A stretch of DNA of 64,000 nucleotides from Tuctoria greenei (GCA_036927565.1 JAYESD010000001.1:2666001-2730000), one strand, 5' to 3'. Shown: positions 33,200 through 46,128, numbered from the stretch's first letter. A program made the numbers and translations. The notes: generated by a model not told the origin, from the sequence alone.

Positions 33200-36100
33200 T
33201 ACTCCTCCGGTGGATTGAAATGGGTGTTGGATAGCGGATGTACCAACCACATGACCGGAGAGAGGAGCATGTTCATAGAGTATGAGGAGAACGAGGACCC
33301 AAGTGAAGGAATCTTCTTTGGGGATAATAGCCAAGGGAAAATCCTTGGCTCTGGTAAAATTGCTATCTCCTCTTCGCATACTTTATCTAATGTTTTGCAT
33401 GTTGATTCCCTAGACTATAATCTCCTATCCATATCACAGCTTTGTGATAAAGGATATAAGTGTGTTTTTTCTAGTGAGGGTGTGAATGTTCTGAGAGAGG
33501 GTAATGACTCAATAGCCTTTAAGGGAGTGCTCAAGGGAAAGCTCTATCTTGTGGATTTTACCACGGATAAAGCTCAACTTGACACATGCTTAATGGCGAA
33601 AGCCAACATGGGATGGCTTTGGCATAGAAGGCTAGCCCATGTTGGAATGAGGAACCTTCAAAAGCTCCTTAAAGGAGAGCACGTTCGTGGCCTAAAGGAT
33701 GTGGTATTTGAAAAGGATAGGCCATGTAGTGCATGCCAAGCGGGAAAGCAAGTAGGAGCTCAACACCCCTCTAAGAATATCATGACGACAACTAGACCTT
33801 TGGAGTTACTTCATATGGATCTTTTTGGCCCCATTGCTTACATTAGCATCGGTGGCAACAAGTATGGTCTAGTCATCGTTGATGACTTCTCTAGATATAC
33901 TTGGGTGTTCTTCTTGCATGATAAGAGTGAAACCCCCGGTGTCCTCAAGAAATTCCTAAGGAGAGCTCAAAATGAGTTCACCTTAAGGATAAAGGATATA
34001 AGGAGTGACAATGGCACCGAATTCAAGAACATGCAAGTAGAAGAGTTCCTAGATGAGGAGGGCATCAAGCATGAGTTTTCCGCTCCCTATTCTCCTCAAC
34101 AAAATGGAATTGCCGAAAGAAAGAATAGGACGCTTATTGAGATGTCAAGGACGATGCTAGATGAGTACAAAACATCGGACCGGTTTTGGGCGGAAGCGGT
34201 TAACACTGCTTGCCACGCCGTAAACCAATTGTACCTTCATCGCCTCCTCAAGAAGACTCCTTATGAGCTTCTCGTTGGTAAGAAACCCAATGTTTCTTAC
34301 TTTCGTGTTTTTGGTAGCAAGTGTTATATCCTCAACAAGAAGCCTAGGACTTCGAAGTTTGCTTCAAAGTCCGATGAGGGTTTCTTGCTTGGATATGACT
34401 CAAACACTCATGCGTACCGTGTGTTCAACAAATCCTCCGGAATTGTTGAAGTAGCACGTGACGTGGTGTTTGACGAAACCAATGGCTCTCAAGTGGAGCA
34501 ACTTGATCAACATGCCCTTGATCAAGAGGAACCTCCACTAGAAGCTCTAAGGAGAATGGCACTTGGAGATGTTTGCCCACAAGAACCATCTCAAAGCCCA
34601 AGTTACCATCATCATTATGAAGTAGGTCAAACCCCCATTGGACAAGTTGGAGATCCACTAGATACTCCCCAAAATGATAATGGGAATGAAGATCAAGGGG
34701 GAGGCTTGGATCAAGGGGGAGACCAAAGTGAAGAAGATAAAGCAAGTGGTTCAAGAGCTCAACCTCCGCATCCTCGTGTTCATCAAAGTGTTCAACGGGA
34801 TCATCCCGTTGACAACATTCTAGGAGATATCACAAGAGGAGTAACAACACGTTCACGTGTTGCAAACTTTTGTGAGCATTTCTCCTTTGTCTCATCCTTG
34901 GAACCCCATAAGGTTGAATATGCCTTAAGAGATCCGGATTGGGTAGTTGCCATGCAAGAGGAGCTCAATAACTTTGAAAGGAACAAGGTTTGGGAGCTTG
35001 TCAAGCGCCCACAAGCTAATGTTGTTGGAACCAAGTGGGTGTTCCGCAACAAACAAGATGAGCATGGCGTGGTAACTAGGAACAAGGCACGACTTGTGGC
35101 AAAAGGGTACTCACAAGTTGAAGGATTGGATTTTGATGAGACATTTGCTCCCGTAGCTAGGCTTGAGTCAATTCGGATATTACTAGCCTTTGTTACTCAT
35201 CATGACTTCAAGCTCTACCAAATGGATGTTAAGAGTGCATTCCTTAATGCCCAATCAAGGAAGAAGTTTATGTAGAGCAACCTCCAGGGTTTGAAGACCA
35301 AGACTATCCTAACCATGTTTACAAATTGCGAAAGGCTCTTTATGGCTTCAAGCAAGCTCCTAGAGCTTGGTATGAGTGTCTAAGAGACTTTCTAGTTGAA
35401 AATGGTTTTAGGATAGGCAAAGCGGATTATACCCTTTTCACAAAGCACTTCAACGAAGATCTTTTTGTGTGCCAAATATATGTGGATGACATCATATTTG
35501 GTTCCACAAATAAGGTGTTTTGTGATGAGTTCTCCAAGATAATGACGGAGAGGTTTGAAATGTCCATGATGGGTGAGTTGAAGTTCTTTCTAGGATTTCA
35601 AGTAAAACAACTCAAAGAAGGGACGTTCATAAGTCAAACTAAGTATACACAAGATATTCTAAGGAAGTTTGACATGGATAAGGCGAAACCCATCAAAACC
35701 CCTATGGGGACAAATGGACACCTAGACCTAAATGAGGATGGTCCAAGTGTGGATCAAAAGTTATATAGGTCTATGATTGGTTCGCTTCTCTATCTTTGTG
35801 CATCTAGGCCCGATATCATGCTAAGTGTGTGTATGTGTGCTCGCTTTCAAGCGACACCTAAGGCTTGTCATTTGACCGCCGTTAAAAGGATCTTGAGATA
35901 TCTAGTACACACACCTTCCCTAGGACTTTGGTACCCCAAAGGATCTAAGTTTAACCTCATTGGATATTCCGATGCGGACTATGCGGGGTGCAAAGTTGAT
36001 AGGAAGAGCACATCAGGTACATGCCAATTCTTGGGTCGATCTCTAGTGTCTTGGTCCTCCAAGAAGCAAAACTCTATTGCTCTCTCCACCGCCGAAGCGG

Positions 36101-36432
36101 AATATGTTGCAGCCGGAAGTTGTTGTGCACAACTTCTTTGGATGCGACAAACCCTTAGGGATTATGGGATTAACTTGCGCAACATTCCACTCTTGTGTGA
36201 CAACGAGAGTGCCATCAAGATAGCCCATAATCCGGTGGAGCACTCTAGGACCAAACACATAGACATTCGACACCATTTCTTGCGAGATCACTCAATGAAG
36301 GGAGATATTGTAATTTCTCATGTGAGGACGGAACATCAACTCGCGGATATCTTCACCAAGCCTCTTGATGAGAAGCGTTTCTGTGAGCTAAGAAGTGAGC
36401 TCAACATTTTGGATTCTAGGAATGTGGCTTGA
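33200..36432 (+). pseudogene. Element C pol: protease, integrase, RT, RNase H
   Basis: Pol is in the +1 frame relative to gag, just after a TAG at 33194-33196. Protease has WVLDSGCTNHMTG at its start. Next are the HHCC finger (WHRRLAHVG .. CSACQ), then integrase D-D-E in LHMDLFGP, RSDNGTEF and GIAERKNRT, then RT from about 34960 with YVDDIIFGS (35480) and RNase H with GYSDADYAG and STAEAEYVA (to 36432). A single-base indel near 35250 ends the first frame at 35273-35275; the frame resumes by 35326. The rest is open. Confidence 0.9.
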
Positions 36433-37389
36433 ACCACATTTCTCACTTTTTGAGCTATATTTCAAAAAACTCTTCTCTATCTTAATTTCTCTTCAAAAAA
36501 AACTGTTTGAGAGAACTTTTTCTTGGAAATGGATCATTTTTTATCATACTTTCTTCATTAATCATGTTTGCATTGCTTGTTGTCCAAAAGGACCAATGAT
36601 TGGAGGGCAAAGCTCTAAAATACAGTTTTTCAGCCCAGTCGGACCGGACTAGTCCGCCCCATTGGACGGACAAGTCCGGGTCCAGACTAGTCTGCGGCTG
36701 GTCCGCACACCGGACTAGTCCGCCCTTCAACCGGACAAGTCCGGATCCGGACTAGTCTGGGTTTGGTCCGCGGACCGGACTAGTCCGGCACCTCAACCGG
36801 ACTAGTCTGGCCCTTGGGGACTTAAAACCCCCAGGCGGCCCAGACCCCTCCTCTCCCTCTCTCACTTGACTCTCTCACTTCCACGCGCTAGCAACCGCCC
36901 CCCCATTGGCGATTTTTCGCTCCAACCACCAAATCTCGATTCCAATCCGTGCATTGGAGCCCTTGGGAGTGAGGGATCGTTTCCCCGCGCTTCACCTTCG
37001 CAATCCATCATCGATTTCGTCGATTCTCGCGGATTTAAGAAGGTATTCTAGCTTTTTCAAAAACTTTCCCCATTTTTGATTCTTGAGGTTTTTGATAGGA
37101 ACACCTTCATAGATATTGCTCCATATACCCTTGTGATCATAGCCTAGGAGTATTGCGCGCTGATCTGAAGATTTTTCGATGATTCGATTAGGGTTAGGGT
37201 TTATCCTGCGCAACCCGGACTAGTCCGGCCCCTGGCGGACAAGTCCGCCCGGCGGACTAGTCCGCCCCTGGGACGGACAAGTCCGGTTTGCACAGAGCAA
37301 ACCCTAGTCCTAGTCTTCTCTCGAGACTTCTTCCGCAATGCTTCCATCTCCTTGAACTCATACCTTCCCGTCTATGTATTTTCCGCAGC
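36433..37389 (+). repeat. Palindrome-rich spacer between pol and extra ORF of element C
   Basis: No gene is visible. CGGACTAGTCCG and its variants CGGACAAGTCCG and CGGACTAGTCTG cluster at 36640-36815 and 37217-37287, flanking a GC-rich stretch that looks like a 5' leader. The same word fills the LTRs, so it is dispersed to two internal sites as well. Confidence 0.8.
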
Positions 37390-39246
37390 ATGTCGAACTC
37401 GGAGCGCTCCCCTTCTCGTCTCAACCCCGCGGGCGATGAAGAACGCCCCGAGACCTATCGGGGCCGCACCGAGGAGAGAGGTGCGGAAGTACCCCGGGAG
37501 GGCCGCACCAAGACTCAAATCGTCGAAGCGAGGACGAAGGTTGCCCTCATTAAGGTGCAGAAGGAAAAAGAAGAAAGGCGGCTGAAGGCACTCGAAGCCT
37601 CTAAAGTAGCTGCCACTATCTACAATGAGGAAGAAGCCTTGGCACGAGCAACTGCCGAATCTCTCAATGAGCTAAGGAAGAAGAAGAGACAAGACAGGGA
37701 GGCTCACAACTCCAGGGCCGCTGAGGCCAATGCTCCCAAAAGGAAGAGACTCGTCACTGCTGGCGAGAAGGCAAAGGGCAAGGAGCAGGCTCAGAGGGAA
37801 GAAGAGCCAAGGGTCGAGCGTGACCCTAAGAAAGGAAAGGCTCTCACTCCAGTCGAGCCGAAGAAGAAAAAGCCCACTGTCAAGGTGCCCGCCAAGAAGG
37901 CACCCGGAGGGGTAGCCATCCGTGAAAAAGGGAAGGCCCAAGCTGTTGGCCCTCTTGTGATGCACAGTCCAGCACGTAATCCAAACCGTCAGCCCAACCT
38001 CTCAGCTAACACATTCAAAGGAAAAGGAGCTGAGAAGGCCAGGAGGCTCAGAGACGAGAATGTCTATAGGTATGAGAGGTCCACCGCCGACCCTCGGTTC
38101 TGGTGTGACTTCCATTGCGATTACTATCGCACGGTCTACCAGGCCATGAAGAAGCCAGTGATCCAGGCTCAATGGGTGGACTGGACCTATATGGCCAAGA
38201 AGAAGCACGAGGCGTTTGACGCAGTGATCGAGGCAGCTGAGCGCCACGGAATCAAGGACATTCTCGGATTCAAGTATGACTGGAATGAGGAGGTCATAGT
38301 TCAGTTCTATACCACGGTTCACTTCCACTCTCGTGGTGACCGTGCAATCACTTGGATGACCAACGGTGAGCAGTACTATGCCACTTTTGAGGTTTTTGCT
38401 CAGGCTCTTGGTCTGGAGAGTCACCTGGACCATGAGATCATTATCTCCAATCTCAAGGCCATGGACAGGGATGACATGAGCTATATGTACCCTCCTCACG
38501 TCAAGTGTGAAGCTGGACTGGCCAGGAACATCCTCCCGTTCTACAGCATCCTCAACAGAATTCTTAGGAGGATAGTGGCTCCGAAGGAAGGGGATGCAGG
38601 GATCATCCAGGGTCACCTTAGGCACCTGTTGGCTCTCATCGATGGACATGAGATGTTCAACCTTGTAGATTACATCTTTGATGATATATACAACATCTCA
38701 CACACGCCTAACCGTGCCTGTGGTTATGCCCCGTACATTATGTGTCTGATCGAGAAGGTGTCCGGGCTTGTGTTTGTGAAGGACACCACTCACCAGCCTC
38801 TCCGACCCCAGATGCCTCCTGCTGTCTAGATCCCTCCGCGCCGGAAGAACGCGGATCCTCCCTCTCAGCCGGAGGAACCTCGTGGTGGAGCCTCTCGCCG
38901 TGCCACTCACTCACCCGGTGGCTCCTCTAGCAGCGGAGTCCTCAAGTTTCTTCGGTCCATCTTCACCTCGTGCCGCAAAGCCGAGGTGCGAGCTCAGCGG
39001 ACTGAGAGATACGTGAGGAAGCTCTGCGACAAGATGGAGATTCCGATGAGCCCTGAGGCCTCCGACGACGAGCTCACTCCCTACCCCCTTCTCACCCCCG
39101 AGGAGTTGGCACTCTTGGGTGAGACGGAGGGTACCTCCGCACCGGGCTCCGACGACGACGATGACGATCATGAGGAAGACGTCGAGGACCCGGAGGCCAC
39201 GGAGAGCGACTCCCGCAATGGCGACAGTGATGAGGACGAGGACTAG
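37390..39246 (+). pseudogene. Extra ORF of element C, interrupted by one in-frame TAG
   Basis: The ATG at 37390 (MSNSERSPSRLNPAG) is preferred over earlier non-ATG starts. The frame has 619 codons, with a TAG at 38827-38829 and the final stop at 39244-39246. Residues 1-190 are highly charged (Arg, Lys, Glu), with basic runs that could be nuclear targeting signals. A central domain from RFWCDFHCDYYRTVYQ to about residue 480 aligns with the extra ORF of element A. The C-terminal 60 residues are strongly acidic. No membrane segment is visible. Function unknown; the position is that of env-like genes in Sireviruses. Confidence 0.8.
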
Positions 39247-39725
39247 CTTTTGGGTCCTTGTCCCCCCTCTTATTTTCCTTTTTGGTGCCTTGATGCCAAA
39301 GGGGGAGAGTTAGGGGGAGTTAGTCCTTTGTGTGGAGTTGGGGAGGTAGTCGGTAGTCCTTTGTTAAGTCCTTTGTCGTGTGTGTGTTCTTGGCTTTTGG
39401 ACCTAATTTGTAATTTATTCATGCTACTTGGATGTTTACATTTGTGCAAGACCTGTTAATGTTGTCCAATCTCAATATAATGCCCTTATTGTCAATCTTA
39501 TGATTATATTGATGTACCTTATGTCTTGTCACAATTGTTGACCACATCACGTAGGCACCCCACCATAACGTGTGTGGGTATGAAAGATCTCCTCCACCTC
39601 TTTTACATGTTGTATACATTGAGGGGGAGTCATTCATACGCACACAAGTTATGAAAACCAATTTTAATACTCTTAATTGTTGAAGGACTTAATGTGTTGT
39701 CATCAATCACCAAAAAGGGGGAGAT
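39247..39725 (+). other. Noncoding tail of element C with three polypurine tracts
   Basis: Purine runs at about 39297-39320 (two GGGGGAG cores), 39631-39638 and 39712-39725. The last, AAAAAGGGGGAGAT, abuts the 3' LTR and is identical to the one before the LTR of element A. No gene is visible. Confidence 0.8.
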
Positions 39726-41383
39726 TGAAAGTGCATCTAGGTTCCCCGTGGGTTTTGGATGATTGATGACGAAAATTAAGTCACTAATGAGCTCATGTGA
39801 TCTTAGCACAGGTGTGGACTCGATCGGAGACACAAACCCTAAAAAAGGAAAAGGAAGGAAACGGAGTCAACTCGAAGCGTAGAAACTAGGGTTTCTAGCG
39901 TGTTGAGTTAGACTAGCCGTAGAAATAAGAGGGTGTGTGCGTAAAGTGCAATGAGATCAAAGTAGGAGCTCAAGAGTGGTGGTTGAGGTAGAAATCCTAT
40001 TTGAAGTTGAAGTTAGAGTAGTCTGGCAGGAGTGGTCGGACTAGTCCGCCTTAGGGCCGGACTAGTCCGCTCCTGGCCAGACTAGTCCGTTTTCACACGG
40101 ACCAGAAGGTCCTGTGTGACTTCGGACTAGTCCGTAGTGGACCGGACTAGTCCGGGGTACCCCTTGAAGTGGAGTTTCGGGACTAAGTCCTAGAGATCGG
40201 ACTTGTCCGTTTTGGGGCGGACCAAAAGGTCCTGTGTGAGATCGGACTAGTCCGTCCGTGGGCCGGACTAGTCCGTGGTGCCGAGTGTAGAGAGGTTTTG
40301 TGACTAAGTCTGGGAAGGCAAGACTAGTCCGCCCTTGGGGCCGGACTAGTCCGTGGTCTCCAGACTAGTCCGTTTTCATACGGAACAAAAGGTTCTGTGT
40401 GAGAACGGACTAGTCCGGTGGTGACCGGACTAGTCCGTTGTTGAAGTGACCGTTTGAATTTGAAGTTTGGCGGGTAGTGTGATGATAGCGTGTCAGCTGT
40501 CGGGGCCTGACAAGAGGTCAGTGGTCCCCTAGGCCGGACTAGTCCGGGCCTGAGGCCGGACTAGTCCGCCCTTCTGCTGAAGTCAGCAGTATGGGTTTGG
40601 GACCTCTATAAATAGAGGTCCCCTGGGTTCTTTTGAACCAACTCTTGAACAGACTTGAACCCTAGCGCCGCCACAGCCAACTTGGAGCACTCTTAAGCCT
40701 CTTTCTTGCCAACTTTCCCTCTAAAACTAATTCTTGAGTGGATTAGGGTTTAGTGAGGTGGAGAAGAGGAAGAACATCGCGCTTGTGCTCCCGGTTTGAT
40801 CTCTTGCACTCATTGAGTCTTTGTGAGCTGTGTGTTGAGTGTGTTTTGTGTTGTTGATCATCTTTGTGGTGTGGGGGCCTCAGATTGTGAGAAGCCCCAA
40901 TGAATCTTGTATTCGCACTTTGAGATAGTGGAGAACCAAGTTAGGCCCGTGAGTTAAACTTGGTGAGGGAAGGGTTGGTGAACCCGGTCCTTTGTGGACT
41001 CCTCAACGGGGACGTAGATTCTTGTGTGGAATCGAACCTCGGGATAAAATCCTTGTGTCTCCGTGTTCTTCGTATTTTGTTTATCGCATACTTAGCTCTA
41101 GGGTTGCTAGTCTTGTCTTGTGCCTCACATTGCTTAATCTTGTTAAAACTTGACTCACTCTTGTGTTGATAGTTTCTAAACTTGTCTTAAACATATCCTC
41201 ACTTGTAGCCTCGAGAAAATCCCTTTAAAACTTGCTAGAAACACTTTTTAGGGTTCTTCACGCAGGCTGACCGGACTAGTTCGCCCCCAGACCGGACTAG
41301 TCCGCCCCCTGTGATTTAATATCGTTTTATTCAGTCATTTGCAGGTCGATTAGCCTATTCACCCCCCCTCTAGGCAACTTTCA
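39726..41383 (+). repeat. 3' LTR of element C
   Basis: Same length as the 5' LTR and about 98.5 percent identical by eye, with about twelve exact CGGACTAGTCCG palindromes. The ends are TGAAAG and TTTCA. It is followed by GGAGC and the remainder of the LTR of element H. Confidence 0.92.
40601..40620 (+). promoter_or_regulatory. TATA box inside an inverted repeat, 3' LTR of element C
   Basis: GACCTCTATAAATAGAGGTC has 9-bp arms around AA and contains TATAAATA. The sequence downstream opens a GC-richer leader-like stretch. The matching site in the 5' LTR (30066-30085) has A instead of T in TATA. Confidence 0.65.
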
Positions 41384-41388
41384 GGAGC

Positions 41389-41627
41389 TTCCCTCGGTCT
41401 GGGGTTAGGTCTGGGGGTGCCATTATGGTACATAGCCCAGAGCTTCCCCCTTGTGGGCGGTAGCTCCGGTTTGATGGTACACGTGGCGACCCTGGGACTA
41501 ACCATGTTGGGGAAGCGGGTCTGTTTATGTCTGACATGTGGGCCTCTGAAGGTCTTCAAATCAAGTAGATGACATTTCCTTGAGATCTTTGCAATCTCAA
41601 GGGGTATACGGTGCTCAGGGTACCGAC
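41389..41627 (-). repeat. Remainder of the 5' LTR of element H
   Basis: This continues the LTR interrupted at 29190 and ends GGGTACCGACA, the mirror of the TGTCGGTACCC start of the G LTR. The total LTR length is 863 bp. The next bases, CCGTC (41628-41632), are the expected target duplication in element E. Confidence 0.8.
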
Positions 41628-44310
41628 ACCGTCGGCCTTGGGTACAACGACTGGGTTTGCCAGCCATTTTGGATGGAAGACTTCTGGTATGAATCCAGCT
41701 TCGAGCAACTTCTTCACTTCTTGTCGTATGAAGTTCTGTCGCTCTACGGATTGCTTCTGAGGCTTCTGATGTACGGGCTGAGCGTCGGGATAGATCTTCA
41801 GATTATGCTCGATCACTTCCCTAGGGATCCCAAGCATTTGTGACGGTTTCCAGGCGTCGACGTTAGCCCGGAGCAAAGTGATGAGCGTGAGTTCCTATTT
41901 GTCATTCAGACCTCCCGATATACGAGTGGTCTGCGTAGCATCGAAACCGATTTGGACGACTTTGACGGGGATGTCGGCGTCGCCGCTTGGTTGCATGGGA
42001 GGTGCGGAGGTTGAGCCTCGCTGATGAATGCTCGGGGGTTTTGGAGCTTGCTCCTGCCTGGATTCTTCCTCCTGTGTTGTAGCAAGCGCATGGAGTTCCT
42101 CCAGAGTAGTCACTCCGGCAGTACGGTCTCCGCGGATCCGGAGAATGCCAACTGGTGTTGGCATCTTCAACACCAGGTAGCCATAATGAGTAGCAGCTAT
42201 GAATTTGTACAAGGCGGGCCTGCCCAGAATGGCGTTGAAGGGCAAGTTGATCTGAGCGACGTCAAAGATCAACTTCTCAGTGCGATAATTCTCTAGAGTC
42301 TCAAAGGTCATAGGGAGAGTAATGGCACCGAGCGGTGTTATGGCCCCCGGACCTACTCCGGATAAAGATCGGGAAGAGCGAAGGTCCTAAGGTCGGAGCT
42401 GAAGCTTGACAAAGGCTTCGAAGCTTATGAGGTTCAGCCCCGAACCTCCGTCCACCATTACATGGTGGAGTTGAATGTTGTTGATGGTAGGTGATACCAC
42501 AGAGGAAGCTGGCCAGCTCCGATCATGTTCCGAGGGCAGTCTGAAGCATCAAAAGTGATGGTAGTCTCCATCCACTTCCGATGAGGTTCCGCCCTGGCTG
42601 TAGGAGCGACTGAGGCCATGTCTTGCCATATGGTCTTGAGAATACGGCGGGAGGTGATGTCCCATGAACCACCAAAGATGGTGTTCATAGTATTTCGACG
42701 CTCATTGTCGGAGATGTCAGAGTCGTCGTCGACAGAGGTGTACACAGCCTTTAGGACCTTTTTAGGTTCTTGGAAGCCCAACTCCTCTTCAGCCGAAGCT
42801 TCGTCGACTTTCTGCTTTCCTTCCCTCTGACGGAAAGGAATTTCTTCCCAGCGCTTGTGGTAGCGCTCAGCAAGGTTTTGGACCTCCCGGCAGTCCTCCA
42901 AGTTGTGGTCGTTCGACTTGTGGATAGGACACCACATTTTGAAGTTGCCACTGTCTCCAGAGGACGATCGAGGTCGTTTCTCAGAGCGTGGCCCCCGGCC
43001 ACCCGGAGCTGCAGCAGCTGTAGCGGTGGATGTGCCGGCCGATAGCTTCTTTTTGTCGTTGGACTTTTTCTTCTTTTTGCCACTCCCGGGGGTAGTGGCT
43101 TCGCCTTTGGAGGATTTTTGCCATCCTCTGGAGGTGGTTTGGAGTGCATCTCACGGTCCTCCGCAGCTTTGGCACACTTGTCTGTCAAGCTGAAGAGCTC
43201 CGTGACGCTGGTGATTTCCTTGACCGCCAGCTTCTCCAGCATCTTCTTATCTCGCATGCCCTGTCTAAATGCCATGATGATAGAAGCGCTAGAGATAGAA
43301 GGAATGGTGTTTTGTACCTGGGAGAACCTTTGAATGAATGAGCGCAGGGATTCTCCCCCCTTTTGCACCACTGCAAAAAGGTTCATTTCGGTGCCTGGTC
43401 GAGTGTATGAAATCCCGAAATTGGCGGTGAACTGTTGGCACAATTCCTCCCAACTATTGATAGAGTTGTGAGGAAGGCTCATGAACCAGGACCTGGCAGT
43501 TCCATTCAAAGCTACTGGGAAGTAGTTGGCCATTACATCCTTGTTACCTCCGGCCGCAAGGATTGCGGTGGTGTAAATTTGAAGAAACTCGGCGGGGTTA
43601 TCAGTCCCGTCAAACTTCTCCGACAGGTATGGCCGGAACATTTGTGGCCATCTGACCATGCATAGGTGCATGACCAGTGCAGAACAGCCTCCTCCTACTC
43701 CCTCGGGAGCAGGGCTGTCTCGAGCTTCTCACCTTTCGCGAGTGAGCTCGATATGGACACGGCCATCCTGTTGACGGTAACGGCGATCAAGCTCCGCCCG
43801 GAGGTCATGAGTTGACATCCTGGTTACCGTATGAGTACGTCGCGCTCCAGAGGGTAGCGACGTAACTTGATGTGACGCAGCACGCCTCCTATTCTGGGAA
43901 GCATGCGGACCAAATCTGCCAGACACAGTACGGCGCTGCGATGGGGCCCACCCCGAAGGAGGAGGACCTTGATTGCTGATGCGATCGGCTGCTGCTACAA
44001 CCAGATGTTCCACATCAGCTCTCCACTGCTCCATTGCACCCTGGGATGCACGTGGAGGTGGTGGACGTTGGAGGAGAGCACGTGCTGCATGAAGTGCGTG
44101 TTCAGGGTTGTTATTGTTTGCCGATGCAGTGACCGACTCCGATGCACCGTCACGTTGCTCAGCTTGACGTGCTGGTGCAGGCGGTGGTGGTGAAGGCATG
44201 ACTCTTGCTGGGGCCACAGCACCTGCTGGTTGCTGCGTGTTGGAGGGATTGCCTCCAACGGGTTGAACGGCAGGGTTGCCGTTGGATGATCCAGCAGCTG
44301 AGTTCACCAT
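41628..44310 (-). pseudogene. Element E (Tat-type gypsy) gag, protease and start of RT
   Basis: The ATG at 44308-44310 (MVNSAAGSSNGNPAV) lies 38 bases inside the LTR. Gag runs to about 42500, with the Cys/His motif CPIHKSNDHNLEDC near 42930, and the protease has VMVDGGSGLNL near 42455. RT is cut at WLANPVVVPKADG by the insertion of H. Breaks: TGA near 43726-43728 and a frameshift near 43090. The TAG at 41895-41897 matches the shared TAG in G and H. The rest of the element lies left of the window. Confidence 0.82.
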
Positions 44311-44348
44311 ACTCGAAATCTCGGGCACCCCCTTCCTGGTGTGCCAAC

Positions 44349-45225
44349 TGTCGATGTTTGAAACCGGCAGATCTCTTGACACTACTTTTGGTAGATCGAG
44401 GAGTTGTAGTTCGGTAATGGGCGCGCAAAGATTCAAGAAGGTGAAAGACACGTGTACACAGGGATTTACATGGTTCGGGCCACCTGAGCGTAATACCCTA
44501 CTCCAGGGGGTGTGTTGGTGATGTATTAAGCTCGGGAGTCTAGAAGAAGCTCCAGAAGAAGAAGCTCGTCTAGCTCAGGGTGTTCAGAAGTGGTATGGAG
44601 CCGTCCTTTGTGTATCGTCGACCAGTCCTTTTATAGTACAAGGACTGGTCGTTACAACGTCAGCCTGACCCGACAGGTGGCCCCGGCGGTTACACACGCT
44701 TGATACACAATAAATGGGGTTAATTACCCTTAATAGTCTGGTAATGGGCCTTAACAGTGCTGTTACCAGTATTAAGAGCCATCCAATCGTGTGTCATTAA
44801 TATGATATTAATGACACTTAATCGGGTCTTGAAGTCTTTGATTGATCTTTGAAGGTCCAGAACCATTGGGGGGTCCATCGGCCTGATAGTTGAAGTTGAA
44901 GGTCCGACGGTTGCCACGTGGCAGCACCGGAGCTCATCGTCGTGGACGGGTAGGTCCGGTGCTGTTGGACACGTGTCAGTACTGGAGCTTCCCTCTGTCT
45001 GGGGTTAGGTCCGGGGGTACCGTATTGGTATTATGACCGGAGCTTCCCAGGTGTGGGTGATAGCTCCGGTCTTGTAATACACGTGGCGGCCCCAGGACTA
45101 TGTCGGGGGAGCAGGTCCGGCTACGCCTGACATGTGGGGCCTTCGGAGGTCTTCAAATCTGGTATATAGAGTTTCCTTGTGGTCTTTGCAATCTCAAAGG
45201 GTATCCGGTATGGAGGGTACCGACA
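44349..45225 (-). repeat. 5' LTR of element E
   Basis: It is 877 bp, from TGTCGATGTTTG to GGTACCGACA, the same family as the G and H LTRs. The adjoining primer site on the minus strand starts TTGGCACACCAGG. The bases GGCAC at 45226-45230 are the expected target duplication in copia F. Confidence 0.82.
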
Positions 45226-45230
45226 GGCAC

Positions 45231-45792
45231 AATAGATCTTGGCTTATTCTTTCAAAGGAAACAAGAATCTGTTTTAGTCGGATATAGCGATGCCGGCTAT
45301 TTATCTGATCCAGATAATGGTATATCACAAACTGGATTTGTGTTTTGACATAATGGGACTTCTATCTCATGGAAGTCTTCAAAACAGACTTTAATAGCTA
45401 CGCCCACAAATCACTCAGAAATTATCGCACTATACGAGGCATTAAGAGAGTGTGCCCGGTTAAGAAGAGTGATTAACCACATAGAAACTTCATGTGGTAT
45501 AGGTGAAATAAAGTCACCTACGATTATCTATGAGGATAATGTGGCTTGTGTTGCTCAGATGCAAACGGGATACATAAAGACTAATTATACGAAACATATT
45601 TCTCCAAAACTATTTTATCTATATGAACTACAACAACATGGAGAAATAAATGTTATACAAACAAAGTCTTGTGATAATCTTACAGATTTATTCACAAAGT
45701 CATTATCATTAGCCATATTTGACAAATGCGTCAAAGGCATTGGAATGAAAAGACTTAAAGACTTGCAAGGTTCAGAGGGAGAACCTCTATGA
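45231..45792 (+). pseudogene. Copia RNase H fragment of element F
   Basis: Readable motifs are GYSDAGYLSDP, SWKSSKQTLIATPTNHSE and NLTDLFTKSL, in the order of a copia RNase H. A TGA lies at 45346-45348. The frame ends at TGA 45790-45792. The start is truncated at the junction with E. Confidence 0.8.
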
Positions 45793-46125
45793 AGTATCCT
45801 AATTAAAGCATCACATTGTACTCTTTTTTCCTTTATGAGTTTTAAAGAATTTCTCATTGAAAGGTTTTTAACGAGGCAATGTGCACACAAGATTATGTCT
45901 GTCTCTCGATTTTTTCTCAAAGGGTTTTTGAAGGAGACATATAGACATGTCAATAATATATGATAAATGGGCATCAACTGATCAAGGGGGAGTGTTAAGA
46001 ATAATACAAGTGTGAACAGTTAATCCTCAATAACCGACACTAGTGGCGGTTCCATCGGCCATCCTCCGAACGGGTGCGACGACGGCAACGGCGGTTCCAC
46101 AGCAAAGAGGCATCAATATCCATTA

Positions 46126-46128
<3 letters not shown>

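Larger units (their letters stand above)
29191..41383 (+). mobile_element. Element C: nearly complete Sirevirus-like Ty1/copia retrotransposon
   Basis: Two LTRs of identical length (1658 bp, 29191-30848 and 39726-41383) enclose gag, pol and an extra ORF. A perfect GGAGC duplication (29186-29190 and 41384-41388) marks insertion into the LTR of element H. The order protease, integrase, RT, RNase H is that of Ty1/copia. An ORF downstream of pol, several polypurine tracts and palindrome-rich LTRs are Sirevirus features. By my count the LTRs differ at about 24 sites (1.4 percent), which would mean roughly half a million years at 1.3e-8 substitutions per site per year. Coding regions carry a few stops and one frameshift. 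Confidence 0.92.

Noticed and set aside
37390..39246. Envelope gene in element C
   Set aside because: No signal peptide, membrane segment or cleavage site is visible; only the position recalls env-like genes.
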